Source: Trichosphaerium sp. ATCC 40318 (taxonomy: Eukaryota; Discosea; Flabellinia; Trichosidae). From it: a DNA stretch of 64,000 nucleotides. The DNA lies in contig JALMLS010000179.1 of assembly GCA_038496445.1 (NCBI GenBank), forward strand, positions 372,001 through 436,000, in the 5' to 3' direction. Position numbers and translations under genes: made by a program. The notes beneath the pieces are model-generated. The model searched no databases, had not been told where the DNA came from, and saw nothing but the letters and a program-made list of their open reading frames with translations. The first letter of the stretch is position 1; every line of letters begins with the position of its first letter. Below are positions 33,362 to 45,391 of the stretch, in pieces.

Positions 33362-35362
33362 ATGGACTTCCAACGTACAAAGAGTGGTCGTGTGAGAAAA
33401 ATAAAATACCCTGAATTCAAGCGCCCGATACTTACAGATGATACAGAAACGCGTATTAGTATTTGCGTACAAAAAGGACTTAATCTGGCTTCCAAAGACA
33501 TTGGAGGTAAATCAGACCCTTATGTTAGGATTATGATTGCTCAAAAAGCACGTACAGCACACTCTTGTATTTTTGGAATTATATTATCTGCGTCGCGTAC
33601 TAGCCCATCAAAATCGCTATATCGCGATCAGTACAGCCATTTTATAATGAATATTCACGTTTGTCTAAAATATATTGTAGGAGGCAATAAACTCACCTTT
33701 AAAGCGTTCAAAGAGTGTAAAGAGCCCAAAAGGACTAGAAAATACAGCATCAACAACGGTAAAGAAAAATACGTTAACCCCTTCATGGCGAGAGGACTTC
33801 GACTTTGAGATACAAGGACCTCTCAATAACAAGATAATAAAGTTTGAATGCTGGCACGTCACCTGAGGCAGAAAACCATTTTTTTTTTTTTTTCCCTTCC
33901 TGCTTTAGCAGGAACGCGCAACTCCCTATAATTAGTAAATAACGCACATACACAAAGAGGTCCCAGCAACAAAAATGCTTGTGATCGCTTTGTGTGTTTT
34001 TTTATTTCGATTTTTTTCTAACGTCTCACTACAATGGTTTTTTTTTTTGGACGATTGTTTGGGTTGCGTTCTTATTATTAATACAGGGATAAAGATAAGA
34101 TTGGTAAAGATGATTTTATGGGTCAAAACCAGATCATTCTTTCAGAAATTATTGATGCTGCATTATCAAAATACAAAACATACTCTGATTTATTCGACAG
34201 GCTTGCTTCTCCTGTTGATACTATATCATTAGATATGCTTCCACGTCCTGGTAAAAAGGATAGAGTATCAGGATCTATTGTTGTTGTATTAAAGATGGAA
34301 GTATCCGCCTACGAAGAACTAAAAGCCGAAGAAAAAAAAATTGATGTCGAAAACTTCAAAAACAGACAACGTGCACAGGAAGAAGAACATGCAAGAGCAG
34401 AGCAACAAAAACGTGATAAACGAGCGAAGAAAGAAGCTGAATTATTGAAAGTTATTGCAGAGTTCCAAGAGAGGGAAACAAAAGTTCTTAAAGAAAAACT
34501 AGCCGCTTTGACTGATGAAGAAAAAGCTAATATTGATATCTCAACTCTCTTACCTAAAAATTCCCCTAACACTACCGCATTGAATCATTTCATAGACGAG
34601 AATCATGGTGACATTACTGACGCATTACGTGATGCTATAGCTTCTGCTTGTGACAAGAAAAATAACAAAGATTCTGTCCTTGTTATTTCTTTTGTAAAGT
34701 TTTTAAAGAATGTCGTCAAGGGTAACGCAAAGTCATCTTATGCTTCTGTGACACCAGAGGTACTTGATAAGCTTATTACTTGGAACTCAGAATGCCCTGG
34801 ACTTGTATCTATGTTCGATGAATACCAGCACGCTGGTGTTAAGGTTTCACCTGCCATTAAAGCCTTTTTGGATTCTCAGATATGGCCTACGGAGAGTGGA
34901 AAAAAAACATTCGAGAGGATAAAGAAGTTGAAAGCGAATCCACCTGATCATGACTCTGGGTTTACTAGTGATGCTAGAGCACTTAGAGAACAGTTCCAGC
35001 TTATTACTTCTTTCCACGAGCAACATGTTGAAGCATTAAAGCTTCTAACAGAAGCTCTTTTTAATTGGGATAGACTTGTCGCTGCGCAGGTGAGTATGTT
35101 TGCTCAACCTGCTGGGGATGCTTGGGCTCAGATAGGTTTATTAGTGAGTGATATTTTAGCAGATAAGGGTAAGTGCGAAGGCAGCATGACGGATTATTTA
35201 ACGAGCAAGACTGGGTACTTGATGGTTTCTGGTGTTGGACAAGCAATACGTCATATGCGACTTGTTAAAGAAGATAAGGCTTTAGTTACATCATTGGGTT
35301 CCAAGTTCCCTTCGTCTTTTCCTTCATCTTCTAGGTTAGCGTGGCCTGCTCATTATAAGTAA
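33362..35362 (+). CDS. C2-domain protein with coiled coil and helical C-terminus
   Basis: ATG at 33362 (MDFQRTKSGRVRKIKYPEFK). The N-terminal C2 domain is spread over several exons: ISICVQKGLNLASKDIGGKS with DPYVRI, TLTPSWREDFDFEIQGPLNN, and DKDKIGKDDFMGQNQI. The Asp-rich loops typical of Ca2+-dependent membrane binding are present. After the last long exon starts near 34090 come a charged coiled coil (about 34290-34530, ENFKNRQRAQEEEHARAEQQ) and a helical region to the stop at 35360-35362. Introns include roughly 33551-33680 and 33858-34087. The domain architecture suggests a membrane-trafficking adaptor; no specific orthologue was recognised. Confidence 0.7.
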
Positions 35363-35620
35363 AAGGACGTGAGATAACACGAAAAACATTTGAAAAAGAA
35401 TGAAAAGAAAACTCTGGCGCTTGTAAAAATCCACAAAAAATAAACAATTTTTTTTTATTCTCATTTTTTCTTTCTTTCTGTAGTGTTTTTCCTTGCAAGC
35501 CCTGAAGTATTAGCGAATTATAATGTCATGTATGGTCTAGCATCTATCAACAAGATATTCTTGGAGGTATTAGGTAGAAATAGAAGCTTGACTTAATGAT
35601 AAGTTCAAGTGGTAGGTACT

Positions 35621-36617
35621 ATGATGCACCACGTTGTGTTTGTGATTGTAGCCTTTCTCGCATTAGGTGTAAGTAGTCAGTTGAGTACTAATTGTTACGA
35701 TTGGCCGGCAAAGGAGTTTACACCAAGCGATAACGCGTTCGTTTCCTTCTTCACAAGGCCATTATGTTGTTAATCAACTTCGTAGTGGAGGTGAATATCT
35801 TTTCATCCATGCAGGCGACAGAGCGCCAGATTTTACTTTGTCAGATGTCAATGGTAAGAAATACACCCTAAGCGAGCTCTTAAAAGAAAAACCGGTACTA
35901 GCGTTAAATTACCTCCAAATCATGTCACTGACGATCATGTTTAGGTTGTCGTACAATTTGGAAGTTACACTTGTCCAGGTAACAGATTTGGCAATTATTT
36001 GTCATGTCACGTGATATTTTCGTACGACTTTTCAACTTCTTACTCCGGTTTTTTCTCCTAGTCTTTCAGCGTAAGGTAGAAGAAAGTAAGGTATTGGCAA
36101 AAGACTTTCCGCAAGTAACTTTTCTTGTCATCTACAATATTGAAGCACATCCTAAAACAGACGTTTCTCCATACAGTGGCAAAGTACGTATTATAACCTT
36201 ACTTCTGTTTGCAGTTTCCATTTTTCTCATTGACAACATAGCCTTGGGAACTCCAATATAGTATATACAAACAAGCATACACATATCCTGATCGAGTTAA
36301 ACATGCTATTGCAAATACGGAACTTTGGAATGGCTTCGGAAGTCAGATCTTGCTTATTGATGACCTTGAACCTAATGGTGCGCAATGTGAACAAAAGTAT
36401 CATTATGACACATTATTAGGTCCTAACAATCCATTATGGTGCACTTATGGAACAGCTCCAAATGGTACGCAGAGTTCTTTTAGTATATTCTTTGTTTTAA
36501 CATTGCTGGTATGTAGGAGGGTGGTTAATACGACAAGACAGTATTGTTGATTTTGAGCAATATTGGTTTGGTGTTGATGACTTCCGTAAAGCCATACAAC
36601 GCTTAATATCTGCTTAA
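35621..36617 (+). CDS. Deiodinase-like thioredoxin-fold redoxin (Cys form)
   Basis: ATG at 35621 opens MMHHVVFVIVAFLALG, a membrane anchor or signal. An intron (35652-35759) and another (about 35794-35815) lead to GDRAPDFTLSDVNGKKYTLS. The catalytic exon reads VVVQFGSYTCPVFQRKV, completed by an intron in phase 1. In animal iodothyronine deiodinases the matching motif is an FGS-x-T-(Sec)-P-P-F segment, so here a Cys stands where Sec would be. Later exons carry FLVIYNIEAHPKTDVSPYSG, PWELQYSIYKQAYTYPDR, ILLIDDLEPNGAQCEQKYHY, then GGWLIRQDSIVDFEQYW and a stop at 36615-36617. The overall order matches deiodinase-family redoxins of fungi and bacteria, whose substrate is unknown. Confidence 0.75.
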
Positions 36618-36939
36618 AACTGTATGGTCCTGTAACGGCAATTCAATACTGTGGTTATTTTGAGTATAGTAAAATAAAACCTCTACCCTTTTTGACTTTG
36701 TAGCAAACTTAGTTGCGAGAAAGAGCCGCCAAATCCAAACATTTTAAAAATTGGGAGTTGTAAACTATCTGTTGCATCTTTGTGAAACACTGTGAGAAAA
36801 TAGTCATAATCTTCAACAACAAAGCCTGGTTAAACACTAAGAATTTTATTAGAATGCATAGATTCAGTGACAGATTCAAAATCCGTTTTTATCACAAATC
36901 ACACAAACTAGCAACACATAACAACAAAGAAAGGAAAAA
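36618..36939. other. Intergenic region
   Basis: Nothing coding recognised; holds the 3' end of the redoxin gene and the promoter of the MORN-repeat gene. A+T-rich. Confidence 0.45.
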
Positions 36940-37467
36940 ATGACATCGAATATCACTAATACGCTACTAACATTACCTACTGAGTTACATTATCGAGTAG
37001 TATCAATTGATCGCCATTTAAGTGAAATATGGCCACTTTTATGCTTTCAAACAGCTGTAACTAGTAGGTTCAATACCTCGCTGGAGAAGCAAGGTTATTG
37101 GGTTAAAAGAGAAACAAGACTAAATAGAGAAACAATAGCGGAGTTTAAAAACGGAAAAAGGGATGGTATATTGATACAACAAAGTTTGGATGGTATCAAA
37201 TGGATTAAATGTCATTACAAGGAAGGAAAGCTTCATGGTGAGTACAAAAGGTTTTATAGGAACGGTACAATAGCTTCGCTGATACGTTTTGAACATGGTA
37301 AAAGAAGTGGAGAATGTAGGGAGTTTCATGACAATGGACAAGTTGCAGATCTATATGTTTATTGTGACGGAAAAAAGATCAAGCACGTTTGTTGGGACAA
37401 GAACGGACAGTTGTACTATAGACACGATTTTATAAATCATACAAGTACAGATCATTCGTTGTTTTGA
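36940..37467 (+). CDS. F-box-like/MORN-type repeat protein, intronless (175 aa)
   Basis: Single uninterrupted frame, unusual among the intron-rich neighbours. The N-terminus (LLTLPTELHYRVVSIDRHL) has an F-box-like LP-x-E-L pattern. The C-terminal half holds four or five repeats of about 23 residues with the core G-(K/x)-x-x-G-E-(C/Y)-(R/K)-x-(F/W)-(Y/H)-x-(N/D)-G, for example GKLHGEYKRFYRNGTIASLI and GKRSGECREFHDNG. This variant of the MORN repeat is common in giant viruses (Marseilleviridae, Mimiviridae) and in bacterial YwqK-like proteins. Closely related to the protein at 47178. Transfer from a large DNA virus is a reasonable hypothesis but unproven. Confidence 0.75.
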   Translation: MTSNITNTLLTLPTELHYRVVSIDRHLSEIWPLLCFQTAVTSRFNTSLEKQGYWVKRETRLNRETIAEFKNGKRDGILIQQSLDGIKWIKCHYKEGKLHGEYKRFYRNGTIASLIRFEHGKRSGECREFHDNGQVADLYVYCDGKKIKHVCWDKNGQLYYRHDFINHTSTDHSLF

Positions 37468-38428
37468 AGTGATAAATATAATGTGTTGTTAATTGCAGTA
37501 CCAAAAAACCAAAGCTTGTTGCCTGTAAAATAAAATTGCTCTTCATGGTAAAATACATAAACCTATGATAGTAGATGTTTGTTGAGTTTGCCAAGTTTCC
37601 AACGAGAAGATTAGTATGAAAAAAAACAGTACTTTAGGCATAGTTTTGTTAGCGTCTCAAACATAGCCACATCACTTTAACTTTGACTTAGTACGTTCCA
37701 GCAATAGTGTGCTTTTGATTGTTCATGGAGAAATCAAAATTCACATAACGCGTAAAGCGGATATGGTACTTGAATGGTACAAACCACTTTTTTATTTTTA
37801 GCTACTTTAGTTTTGTATTTCTGTACACCTGAAAAGTTAACGTACCTTGTTCTGTGTATTCTGTGATCACGTAGGCAGAGTCACTACTTTAGAACAGCCC
37901 GTAATGCACTTTGTTCGGGTGGCTAAAGTAAGGTAACTCCGTTGTGAGTTGCTCTGGAGCACAATTTTTTGCCTATTGGCATAGCGCTTAGTCGCTTGCC
38001 AAATCCAAACAACAAAGAAAAAAGCCCAAAAAGCCCTCAGCAGTTAGTGTCTTTGGCTCTTTCCTTCTCTTATATTGTTGCTCGTGTATCACGTGAGTAT
38101 ATTTACATGACCACAGACTCTGGTAGAGTACTTGTATGAGGAACTGGAAGCACATTCGTTGTAAAAGCTATTTGTTGTAAGCTTTGTATGTTTTTTATTT
38201 TCTCACACTTTGTTTTTACCAATTCAGATACACAACTCCCCAAGTTATGATTTGCTTTTTGACCATTCCCACCAATTGATCCCCTATAAAAATACTAAAC
38301 TGGGTTTATTTTTCGGTTGTACATTTACAATTAAAGTTATACCATAAACGAGTGGAGAAAAAAAATAAACAGGAGCTTCGGAAACAATGCGCTGGCGCAA
38401 ATGACTTAATTAAGTTGTTTGTTGTTTT
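37468..38428. other. Convergent intergenic region (about 1 kb)
   Basis: Between the stops of the MORN-repeat gene (plus) and the LIM gene (minus). No frame above background, no tRNA and no repeat of the families in this window. Contains a CACGTGAG site near 38088. Confidence 0.5.
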
Positions 38429-40003
38429 TTACCATCGCCCACTCTCTCTTTCTTTCATCTTCTTCTCATGAGCGAGTCGCTATTGAAAACGTGAGAAGAG
38501 AAAAAAAAGAAAAAAAAACTCAAAGGCTTACCTTCGCTTTAAGATCTGCTTGTCTCTTAGCATAAGCAGCGGCTTGATCCTGCAACTCCTTTGCTTTTCC
38601 ATTTCCATTTGTAGTTCCGTTTCCATTAGAACTAGGAGCTGGTGCGCATGCTGCAGCGCTATCTTCTTTAGCTTTTGCTGCCTCTGCGTCTGCCTTGGCT
38701 TTTTCTTGGGCTGCTTTCTCAGCTTCAGCTTTTGCTTTTGCTGCTTCGGCTTTTGCTTTCTCTTCAGCGGCTTTTGCTTCAGCTGCTGCGGCTTTAGCTG
38801 CTTCGCTGGCACCTGACTTGGCACTAGCTGCTTCAGCTTTTGCTGCCTTTGCCTCGGCCTTTGCTGCTTCGGCTTCAGCCTTGGCTTGAGCTGCCTCTGC
38901 CTTTGCTGCTTTTGCTTCAGCGAGAGCTTTGGCGGCTTCGGCTTTGGCTTGAGCTGCCTCTGCCTTTGCCTTCCTAGCTTCTTCTAAGGCTTTGTTCTTA
39001 TCAGCTTGAGCGCGAGCAATTTCTGCGTCTGCTTTTTTGGAAGCATCATTTTGTTTCGCAGCGGCTTGAGCCTTCGCTTGAGCCTTTGCTTTAGCTTCTC
39101 TTTCTTGTCTTTCCTTGGCTTGGCGTTCCCTAAAATATACATAAGCACATGTTCAGAAAAGAGTAATTTCTCACCTAGTGGCTTTCTCACGTGCTTCGTA
39201 TTCTTTTTGTTTACGCCTGAATAGAGTGTCAAACACCACACGCAAACTAGAAAAATAAAATGAAAAAAAACGTACTCTTCTTCAGCGCGTTTCCTATCAC
39301 GTGCTTCTTGGGCTTTTCTCTCGCGGTCAGCCATCATTTTTTGAGAGTTAGGACCTAATTTACTTGTTAGATTTCCTTTGTGAGCCCAAGTTTTGTGTGT
39401 GGCGTACTCAATGATGTAGTCTTTGGTTTTGGCTTAGTAGAAGAAGGCTTCTTCGTTGTTTCTAAAAGAGAAAAATTTAATTTTAGTGACAACGCTACAA
39501 AATCACGTGGGGCGCTATATAAGAGGACTGTGGTTGTACTTACGCGTTTTATTTACTCCAGCAAAGCCGTCAAGACGAACAGGAGCAGGCTGCCATTTCT
39601 TTGTTAGTTTCTCTTCTCCGAAGCTCTCATCGTAGTTTCCTTTGGTTTTAAACATTTGCTACAGGACATTTGTGAACACTCAAAAAAAAAAAAATACTAT
39701 TTCCAAATGCTCGCTTGTTCTTACCTTGAAATGAGGTTTACAGTAGTATTTATCCTACAACAGGGGTCAGAAAGCGGGTGTAAGTGTTCTAAAAAAAAAA
39801 GTACCTTCAATCCAGCGTAGTTACCGATCGACAAGCGCATGCCACACTGACAACACTTGAAACACCACTTGTGAAAAATATGGCCATCAGTTTTGAATTG
39901 CTCCAAAGGGTAAGCCTAAGGTATTTCTTTTTAGTAAACGCGCTCTATTATGGTTTAAACTTACTGTCTTTGAGCATATAAAGCATACAACGGCACTAGA
40001 CAT
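38429..40003 (-). CDS. LIM-domain protein with long Ala/Lys/Glu helix
   Basis: Start at 40003 (MSSAVVCFICSKT). The LIM domain is complete and canonical: CFIC, 17 residues, HKWCFKCCQC, 17 residues, CKPH, matching CX2CX17HX2CX2CX2CX17CX2H. Next comes QMFKTKGNYDESFGEEKLTK and a linker DYIIEYATHKTWAHKGNLTS. Then follow exons with RERKAQEARDRKRAEE and a very long alanine-rich segment (about 39120-38530) of repeats such as AEAAKAK and AEAKAAKA, predicted as a continuous charged single helix. The last exon gives AHEKKMKERESGRW with TAA at 38429-38431. LIM domains bind protein partners, often cytoskeletal. The helix resembles single-alpha-helix spacers. At least six introns. Confidence 0.8.
38530..39120 (-). 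repeat. Degenerate GCT-GCT-GAG-type repeat coding an Ala/Lys/Glu helix
   Basis: Imperfect repeats of 6-12 codons (Ala-Glu-Ala-Ala-Lys-Ala-Lys and relatives) in the LIM gene. The antisense reads as Ser/Cys/Phe-rich open frames, which are by-products. Confidence 0.75.
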
Positions 40004-40410
40004 AATAAAGAGATCGAGGATAAGGTGTCAAATGAGGTGGAATATAATTTTCTGGCATTGTTGCTCTTTTACGAAATGTGAGCTACAAACAAATAAGTGT
40101 ACGCTGTTTTCATGCGTAATACAATTATAGGAACTATATAAAAATAGCAGGTAACATCATCTAAAGCGGAGGTGTCAAAAAAGGCAAAAAAAATGTGAAA
40201 TTTCGGACAATTTCCCACTACGTCCGCGCAAACAGGTAGCAATTTTGTCTTATATCGCTAATATTGGTTGTAAACAACACGGCAATATGTGTGGGTCGTT
40301 TTACGAATTTTTGTACGATCACGTTTTAACAAAGTCGCGTGGTGTTATTGCTGAAACACTCACCTGTTGTGGTACTGATTGACGAGAGTTTTGGAGTGTT
40401 TGTAGCTAAG
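40004..40410. promoter_or_regulatory. Divergent intergenic/promoter region
   Basis: Lies between the start codons of the LIM gene (minus) and the membrane-protein gene (plus). It should hold both promoters. No other feature was seen. Confidence 0.4.
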
Positions 40411-42332
40411 ATGGAGGTACGTAACGGTAGCTCTGTGCAGCAATTGAACACAAGCTTACAAAACTGCCATAGGATTCTGTGTTCGATGCTCTATGCGACC
40501 AACACTCTGAGTGCGTGAATAATAGTGTGTTGCGAAAACATTTCCTGACGCTATTTGTAGCTCGGACTCTCTACGAGGTACCTCTGGTTCAGTACTAGCG
40601 TTGGTGCGGTAATATAGATAGTTTTCCTAGTTTATTTTTTGTAGGAAGCTTTCGAAACGACAGAACAACACATTACGCGTACGTAGGCTCCAAGGTTGTC
40701 AAAACAACACATTGTAGTGAATTACACTATATTTTATTTTATGTTTGCTAAACGACGTTTGTGCAGCTGTTCAACAGGGAAGCTGGCTAGGTACTAGCTT
40801 TCTTTCGCTAGTTAAAACTAAATCGTCAAAATAGTAAACCAAGTAAACTCAAAGCGCCGTAAACCCAACATACCAGTAGCTTCACTAACACTCCTAATAA
40901 CTATTGGTACAATAGCACGTTTTTTTCTTGTTTACAAAAGACTCACTCACATTAAAAAGTCGGCTTTCCAATACTATCGGCAGTAATCACCTACGCCACA
41001 GATGCTCAAAGCCAGAGTTTTTTTCAGTCAAGCCCAATGCTTGTTGGTACAAAAAACCGATAACGAGCAAAAAAAAATAAACAATCACTTGACACGTATT
41101 TTAGGCTCATTGAGTAACATCTTTGGCGTCGTATTGGGCATTTTCTTACTTGTTAGACAATACAGAAAATGTAAAAAAGTCTATTATATACCCATGGCTG
41201 TATCTGCATGCGCTGGAATAATTCTATCTTCTTTTGTCGTATTTCAATGGTATTTATTCAGTACGATCAATATTTAAAACAAGACATTTTTCGGGTGTTC
41301 GACTTTTCTTACTTTGCACGGTTTATTCAGCGCACATTTATTGATTTTCTCATAGAACATGATTCTTGCACTGAGAAAAAAAGTGCTTGTGATTATAGTT
41401 ACACATCAGGAGCGCTTGTGATGCCATTGTTGTACATACATAAAAAAAAAGTTGGATTTTATGATGTTTGACAGTTTCACAGAGTAGGTGCGTGGAAATC
41501 TGAGCGACCAACGGTGATAGACACTGTATTTGTGGTATTTCAGGGTATAGGTATGTTTTTGGTAATTTGGGCTAGCAATGGGGTATGTAGTACCTAAAGA
41601 TTTCACGTGATTAACATGTGTAGACTACAGTAAAACTTGTTGGTAAAGAGGATATTTCTATGGTTATTGTGTGTATCTGTAGTGGTATACTGATTGTATT
41701 CTATTCTATTTTGGTTAGGTATGCCTGTAGCAAGAATATAGAGAGTGTAAGACAAACTAAGACTTGGTAAACAATGACTAAATTAGTTCTTAAGGTGATT
41801 TTCAGTCATTATACAACGTGCTGTATTTTCATGCTGATAATGTCTGGCGTCCTAAACAGAAACAGGCCTTGGAACGCATTGGAAGCGTTTGAGAATATAG
41901 GACGTATCTCAGGACAAATAATAGGCGTGTCAGGTACTACAAACTATCAGACATGTTCGTTTAATTGGCAATTTTTTGTTTAGCGTTGGCTTGTTTTTGG
42001 ATACTTGCTGTACTATACCTTGGTCAAAGTACTGATGCATTCGTATTAGGTACCACTGGTACATAAATGCAATCATGCTAACGTCATTCACAGCTAGTGG
42101 TCTTGTAAGTTCTTGGTTTTTTAGCCTTTATTTTAAGCCAGTTTTGTCAACTTCAGGAGGTGTTTGGCAGTTTATTGGTATTTTCCTTGTATTCTCAACA
42201 GTCGTTTACTTGTTTATACGTGTTGTGATATTGAATTATATCGTTAACATGTGCAAAAACAAAGACAAAAGTAGAAGATTGAAACACTGCGAACAAGTAG
42301 CTTTTCTACATTCGGATGTGTACACTATTTAA
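40411..42332 (+). CDS. Hypothetical polytopic membrane protein, many small exons
   Basis: Unrecognised. ATG at 40411 is followed almost at once by an intron (GTACGT). Short exons then spell DSVFDALCDQHSDSDSLRGT, SGSVLALVRKLSKRQNNTLR, and a segment VASLTLLITIGTIARFFLVY with a membrane helix. Further hydrophobic exons include ILGSLSNIFGVVLGIFLLV, PMAVSACAGIILSSFVVFQW, MVIVCICSGILIVFYSILV and GVWQFIGIFLVFSTVVYLF. The frame ends at 42330-42332 after a basic cytosolic-looking tail (NMCKNKDKSRRLKH). Six to eight membrane segments are expected, suggesting a transporter- or receptor-like protein. Exon joins are not all resolved, so two genes cannot be excluded. Confidence 0.45.
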
Positions 42333-42519
42333 GTGTACAATATGGTTTTACAAAATTTGTGTCATAAATATTTTATTCAAGTGCGTAAACCGAATGTGTT
42401 TTTTATTATTTTTTTCAATTGACAAGTTGTTTGCTTTACAGTTTCTCGTGTTACAGCAATAACTCAGTTGTCTGTTTTTTGGCCGGGTCGTGGATGTCGC
42501 CCTAATTCCCCACAAGCAA

Positions 42520-42593
42520 GCTTCCGTAGCTCAGTTGGTTAGAGCGCACGACTGTTAATCGTGAGGTCGTAGGTTCGACCCCTACCGGGAGCG
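42520..42593 (+). tRNA. tRNA-Asn(GTT): tRNA-Asn (anticodon GTT)
   Basis: A 74-nt cloverleaf: acceptor stem GCTTCCG paired with CGGGAGC, discriminator G, D arm with TAGCTCAGTTGG (box A), anticodon arm CGACT-GTTAATC... centred on GTT, and T arm with GGTTCGACCCC (box B). No intron and no encoded CCA, as usual in eukaryotes. Confidence 0.95.
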
Positions 42594-42600
42594 TTGATTC

Positions 42601-42607
42601 TTTTTTT
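42601..42607 (+). terminator. RNA polymerase III terminator of the tRNA gene
   Basis: A run of seven T residues begins eight bases after the tRNA 3' end, the normal Pol III stop signal. Confidence 0.8.
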
Positions 42608-42887
42608 ATTTGGTTACTCCTTGCTATGAGTGCTAAACAATCACAAAGGATGAATACGCGAAAGTTGTTACGTTTTTATCCCAAACAACCATTTTTGATT
42701 GTGGCAGACGCGAGTTCTATTTAAAACACGTGTCTGGTACAAAAATCGCATTTTATTTCGTAATCAAGCTTGTACGAATGTTGTTCTTAGGCTTCCCACT
42801 TCGAAAAGTGGATAATTATCTGTTAAAACTAAACGGGCAGTGCTGGTGTTGGAGTATTGGCGTAGATAGGTATTATTCCGTATCCTC

Positions 42888-45391
42888 ATGGAACAAGGGC
42901 GCCCAAATAAAAAAAGGCGTGTATCTCCCAACAACGTTTGTAACCATTGCCGCGCAAACCAGATAGACTGCAATGGCCAAATACCATGTTTCCGGTGCTC
43001 TAAAGAACAGATTACGTGTTCTTATACAACAAATAGTCAAACCACCCAACGTACGGCATACCACTCATGAAAGAACGCGTATAACCATTGTTAGCCGAAA
43101 CGGAAACGCAGGCACAGCTTGAAGCCACTGAAAAGACTGTACAGTACTGGAAGAATAAGTACTTAGCACTACAGCACAAACAGCGTTCAAAAACGAATGC
43201 GCAAAACGTTGGAAATGGATACAGAGCACGTTAAACTTTAATCGCCATTTCTACCATTGAAACTACTTGTAACAGTGCGGATAGGACATTGAGATCATAA
43301 ATGATGATAATAAAAAGGTACGTTCAATTTATCATCACCACCTGCGTCTAATAGCCCAGTCTATGTTTAAACTTGTAGTCACACATCTAAATATAACATC
43401 TTATGTATCATTATGGCTATCAACGTACAATGCTTTGCTCTATCAGAACTTTGTACGAGTAAACGAAAAATTTTTGCCAACGAGTTCGAAATTCACCAGA
43501 AACAAAATCTGGCTGGATCCTACCAGACAAACGCAAAAAGTTTCAAACGCCAAAGAAAATAACGTATTTTTTGTCGAATTGCTTTTTTTCCGCGTCTATT
43601 TGCTTAAACCTATTCTTATCTAATATTAGGCAGTACCTACTAAACACTGGACTGCTGGCCACACGATTGAGGCATTTGGGGGCACTAGTAAGACTTGTGA
43701 AACTACAAATTCATTAACTAATTTTGTTTTTTTCGTAGTACAATGGCAGGATCATGTAGAAGCTGTTGAATTGCTTAGTGTCCTTGCATTTGGAGCTCTT
43801 GTTTCAGGATATCCAAAAGAAGCAACACGTATTCATAACATTGCAAAAAGCCTTCAGAAAAAGTTTAAAGATGTACAGAATCCATGCGTAGCCTGTACTT
43901 TTTTGTTTATGCCGTTTCCGAAATCATACTCGCTAATGTTACACTTTTAGCCGGTACAGCCATGATAGGTGGTTATATATGTATGACGGGAGATACCGCC
44001 GGAGGTTTTCCATACATACAGGAAGGACAAGGTACATATTTTAACAGTTCATCACTAAAATCGGTTTTTGAACTAGAGAAGATAGAGCTGGTGTTGAAGA
44101 ATCCTAACTTTGCCTCACATCCATCTACACAACCACTAGGTTATCTACAGCACATGTCAAGAAACTGTAGGGTGTTCACAAATGACTTCTTTAACGACCG
44201 GTACGCTTACTGCTTGTAGTACTCACGTTTATTTTTCTGATCATTAGGCAAAAAGAAATAATAAATATTCGAAATGCAAGTCATGACATTATAGATTTAG
44301 TTCTACAAAGTGAGAATCCATCACCCTATCATGCAATATTTGTCACTTTTGCTACTTGTGGCGAGGTATAAAAAAACAATACTGTTTCTTTCATATTTTT
44401 TATTATTAACATCGTTTCGTTAAGATTTGGCTATCTATATCGACAGCTGCTCCTAATTTGATTTTAGAGCGTAAACGTATACCAGGAGATTCGATGAAGG
44501 CTATTGTATGTGATTTATTACCATTTAGAATAGTGGCCTTATGCTCAAAAACTTTAGAGTGTGCCACAACAAATTGAGATGCTTCACAAGTTAACAGAAC
44601 TGAACAAGTTTGCACATTTTGCTCTTTCTTCGTCTCATGTTTCTATACAAAATGGCTGGTATACACTCATTGACTTTACGATTGCATTTGTTTACTTTGC
44701 AGCCCGTAACACAACTGAAGCGCTTCGAGTACGGATTTTGATTTGTTAACTTTGTTTATTTTTTTCTTGTACAGTTCAACCTGTATGCTTATTTTTTCGT
44801 TATAGAGACTCAAACAAGTAATACTGCTAGTAGATGATGGATTTATTAACCAGCTTGGTCAGTCAATATCTCTTTGTATGGTTGTTGATATATGTACTGT
44901 TGCAATATGTGCTCGTGATGGTGCTTTTTTTTTAGAGGTAAGGAAAAGTTTGGTTGCAATGCAAGTTTTCCGTTCTTGTGCTACCACATGTGTTAGTGGT
45001 CATGCTTAATATTAAGGATCTAAAATAACATTTTATTAGGTTGCCTCAATTATGTATGAGAGGTATGGAGATGCTTGTGGTAACTACTTGAGGTATTTCA
45101 AAAAACAAAAAAAAAAGACAACTTACGTTTTTGTAGTGCACTTCTTTTGCTTGCTGATGGTATTGGATTGCGTTATTCTAAGGAAATCGCTTTTGATTTA
45201 ATTTTTAAGTTAACTGCTGACAAGGTGAATAATCTTCCAGTGGTAGAACCTGGATCACCAGCAACCATCGAATCTCAAGATGACTTGCCTAAAACAGACT
45301 CGAGGTTAGTATTTTTTTTGACAAAGAGATTTCTCCTCCAATAATGTCTGACAAACTCACGTGCTATCTTAGAAAGAATACCACTGATTAA
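42888..45391 (+). CDS. Zn2Cys6 binuclear-cluster transcription factor
   Basis: ATG at 42888 opens MEQGRPNKKRRVSPNNVC. Cysteines 18, 21, 28, 34, 37 and 44 give CX2CX6CX5CX2CX6C, the Gal4-type zinc cluster found essentially only in fungi, preceded by a basic stretch. An intron after Thr-Gln (phase 1, GTACGG to TTGTTAG) joins ETETQAQLEATEKTVQYWKN, a coiled-coil dimerisation element in the usual place after the cluster. Further exons (SVLAFGALVSGYPKEATRIH; AGTAMIGGYICMTGDTAGGF; LHKLTELNKFAHFALSSSHV; LLLADGIGLRYSKEIAFDLI) make the helical middle/activation region. The last exon ends RKNTTD with TAA at 45389-45391. The target genes are unknown. Confidence 0.8.

Noticed and set aside
38550-38889. 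Plus-strand frames rich in Cys/Phe/Ser or Ala/Ser over the LIM helix
   Set aside because: Antisense shadows of the Ala/Lys/Glu repeat; the minus-strand frame continues a clear LIM protein.
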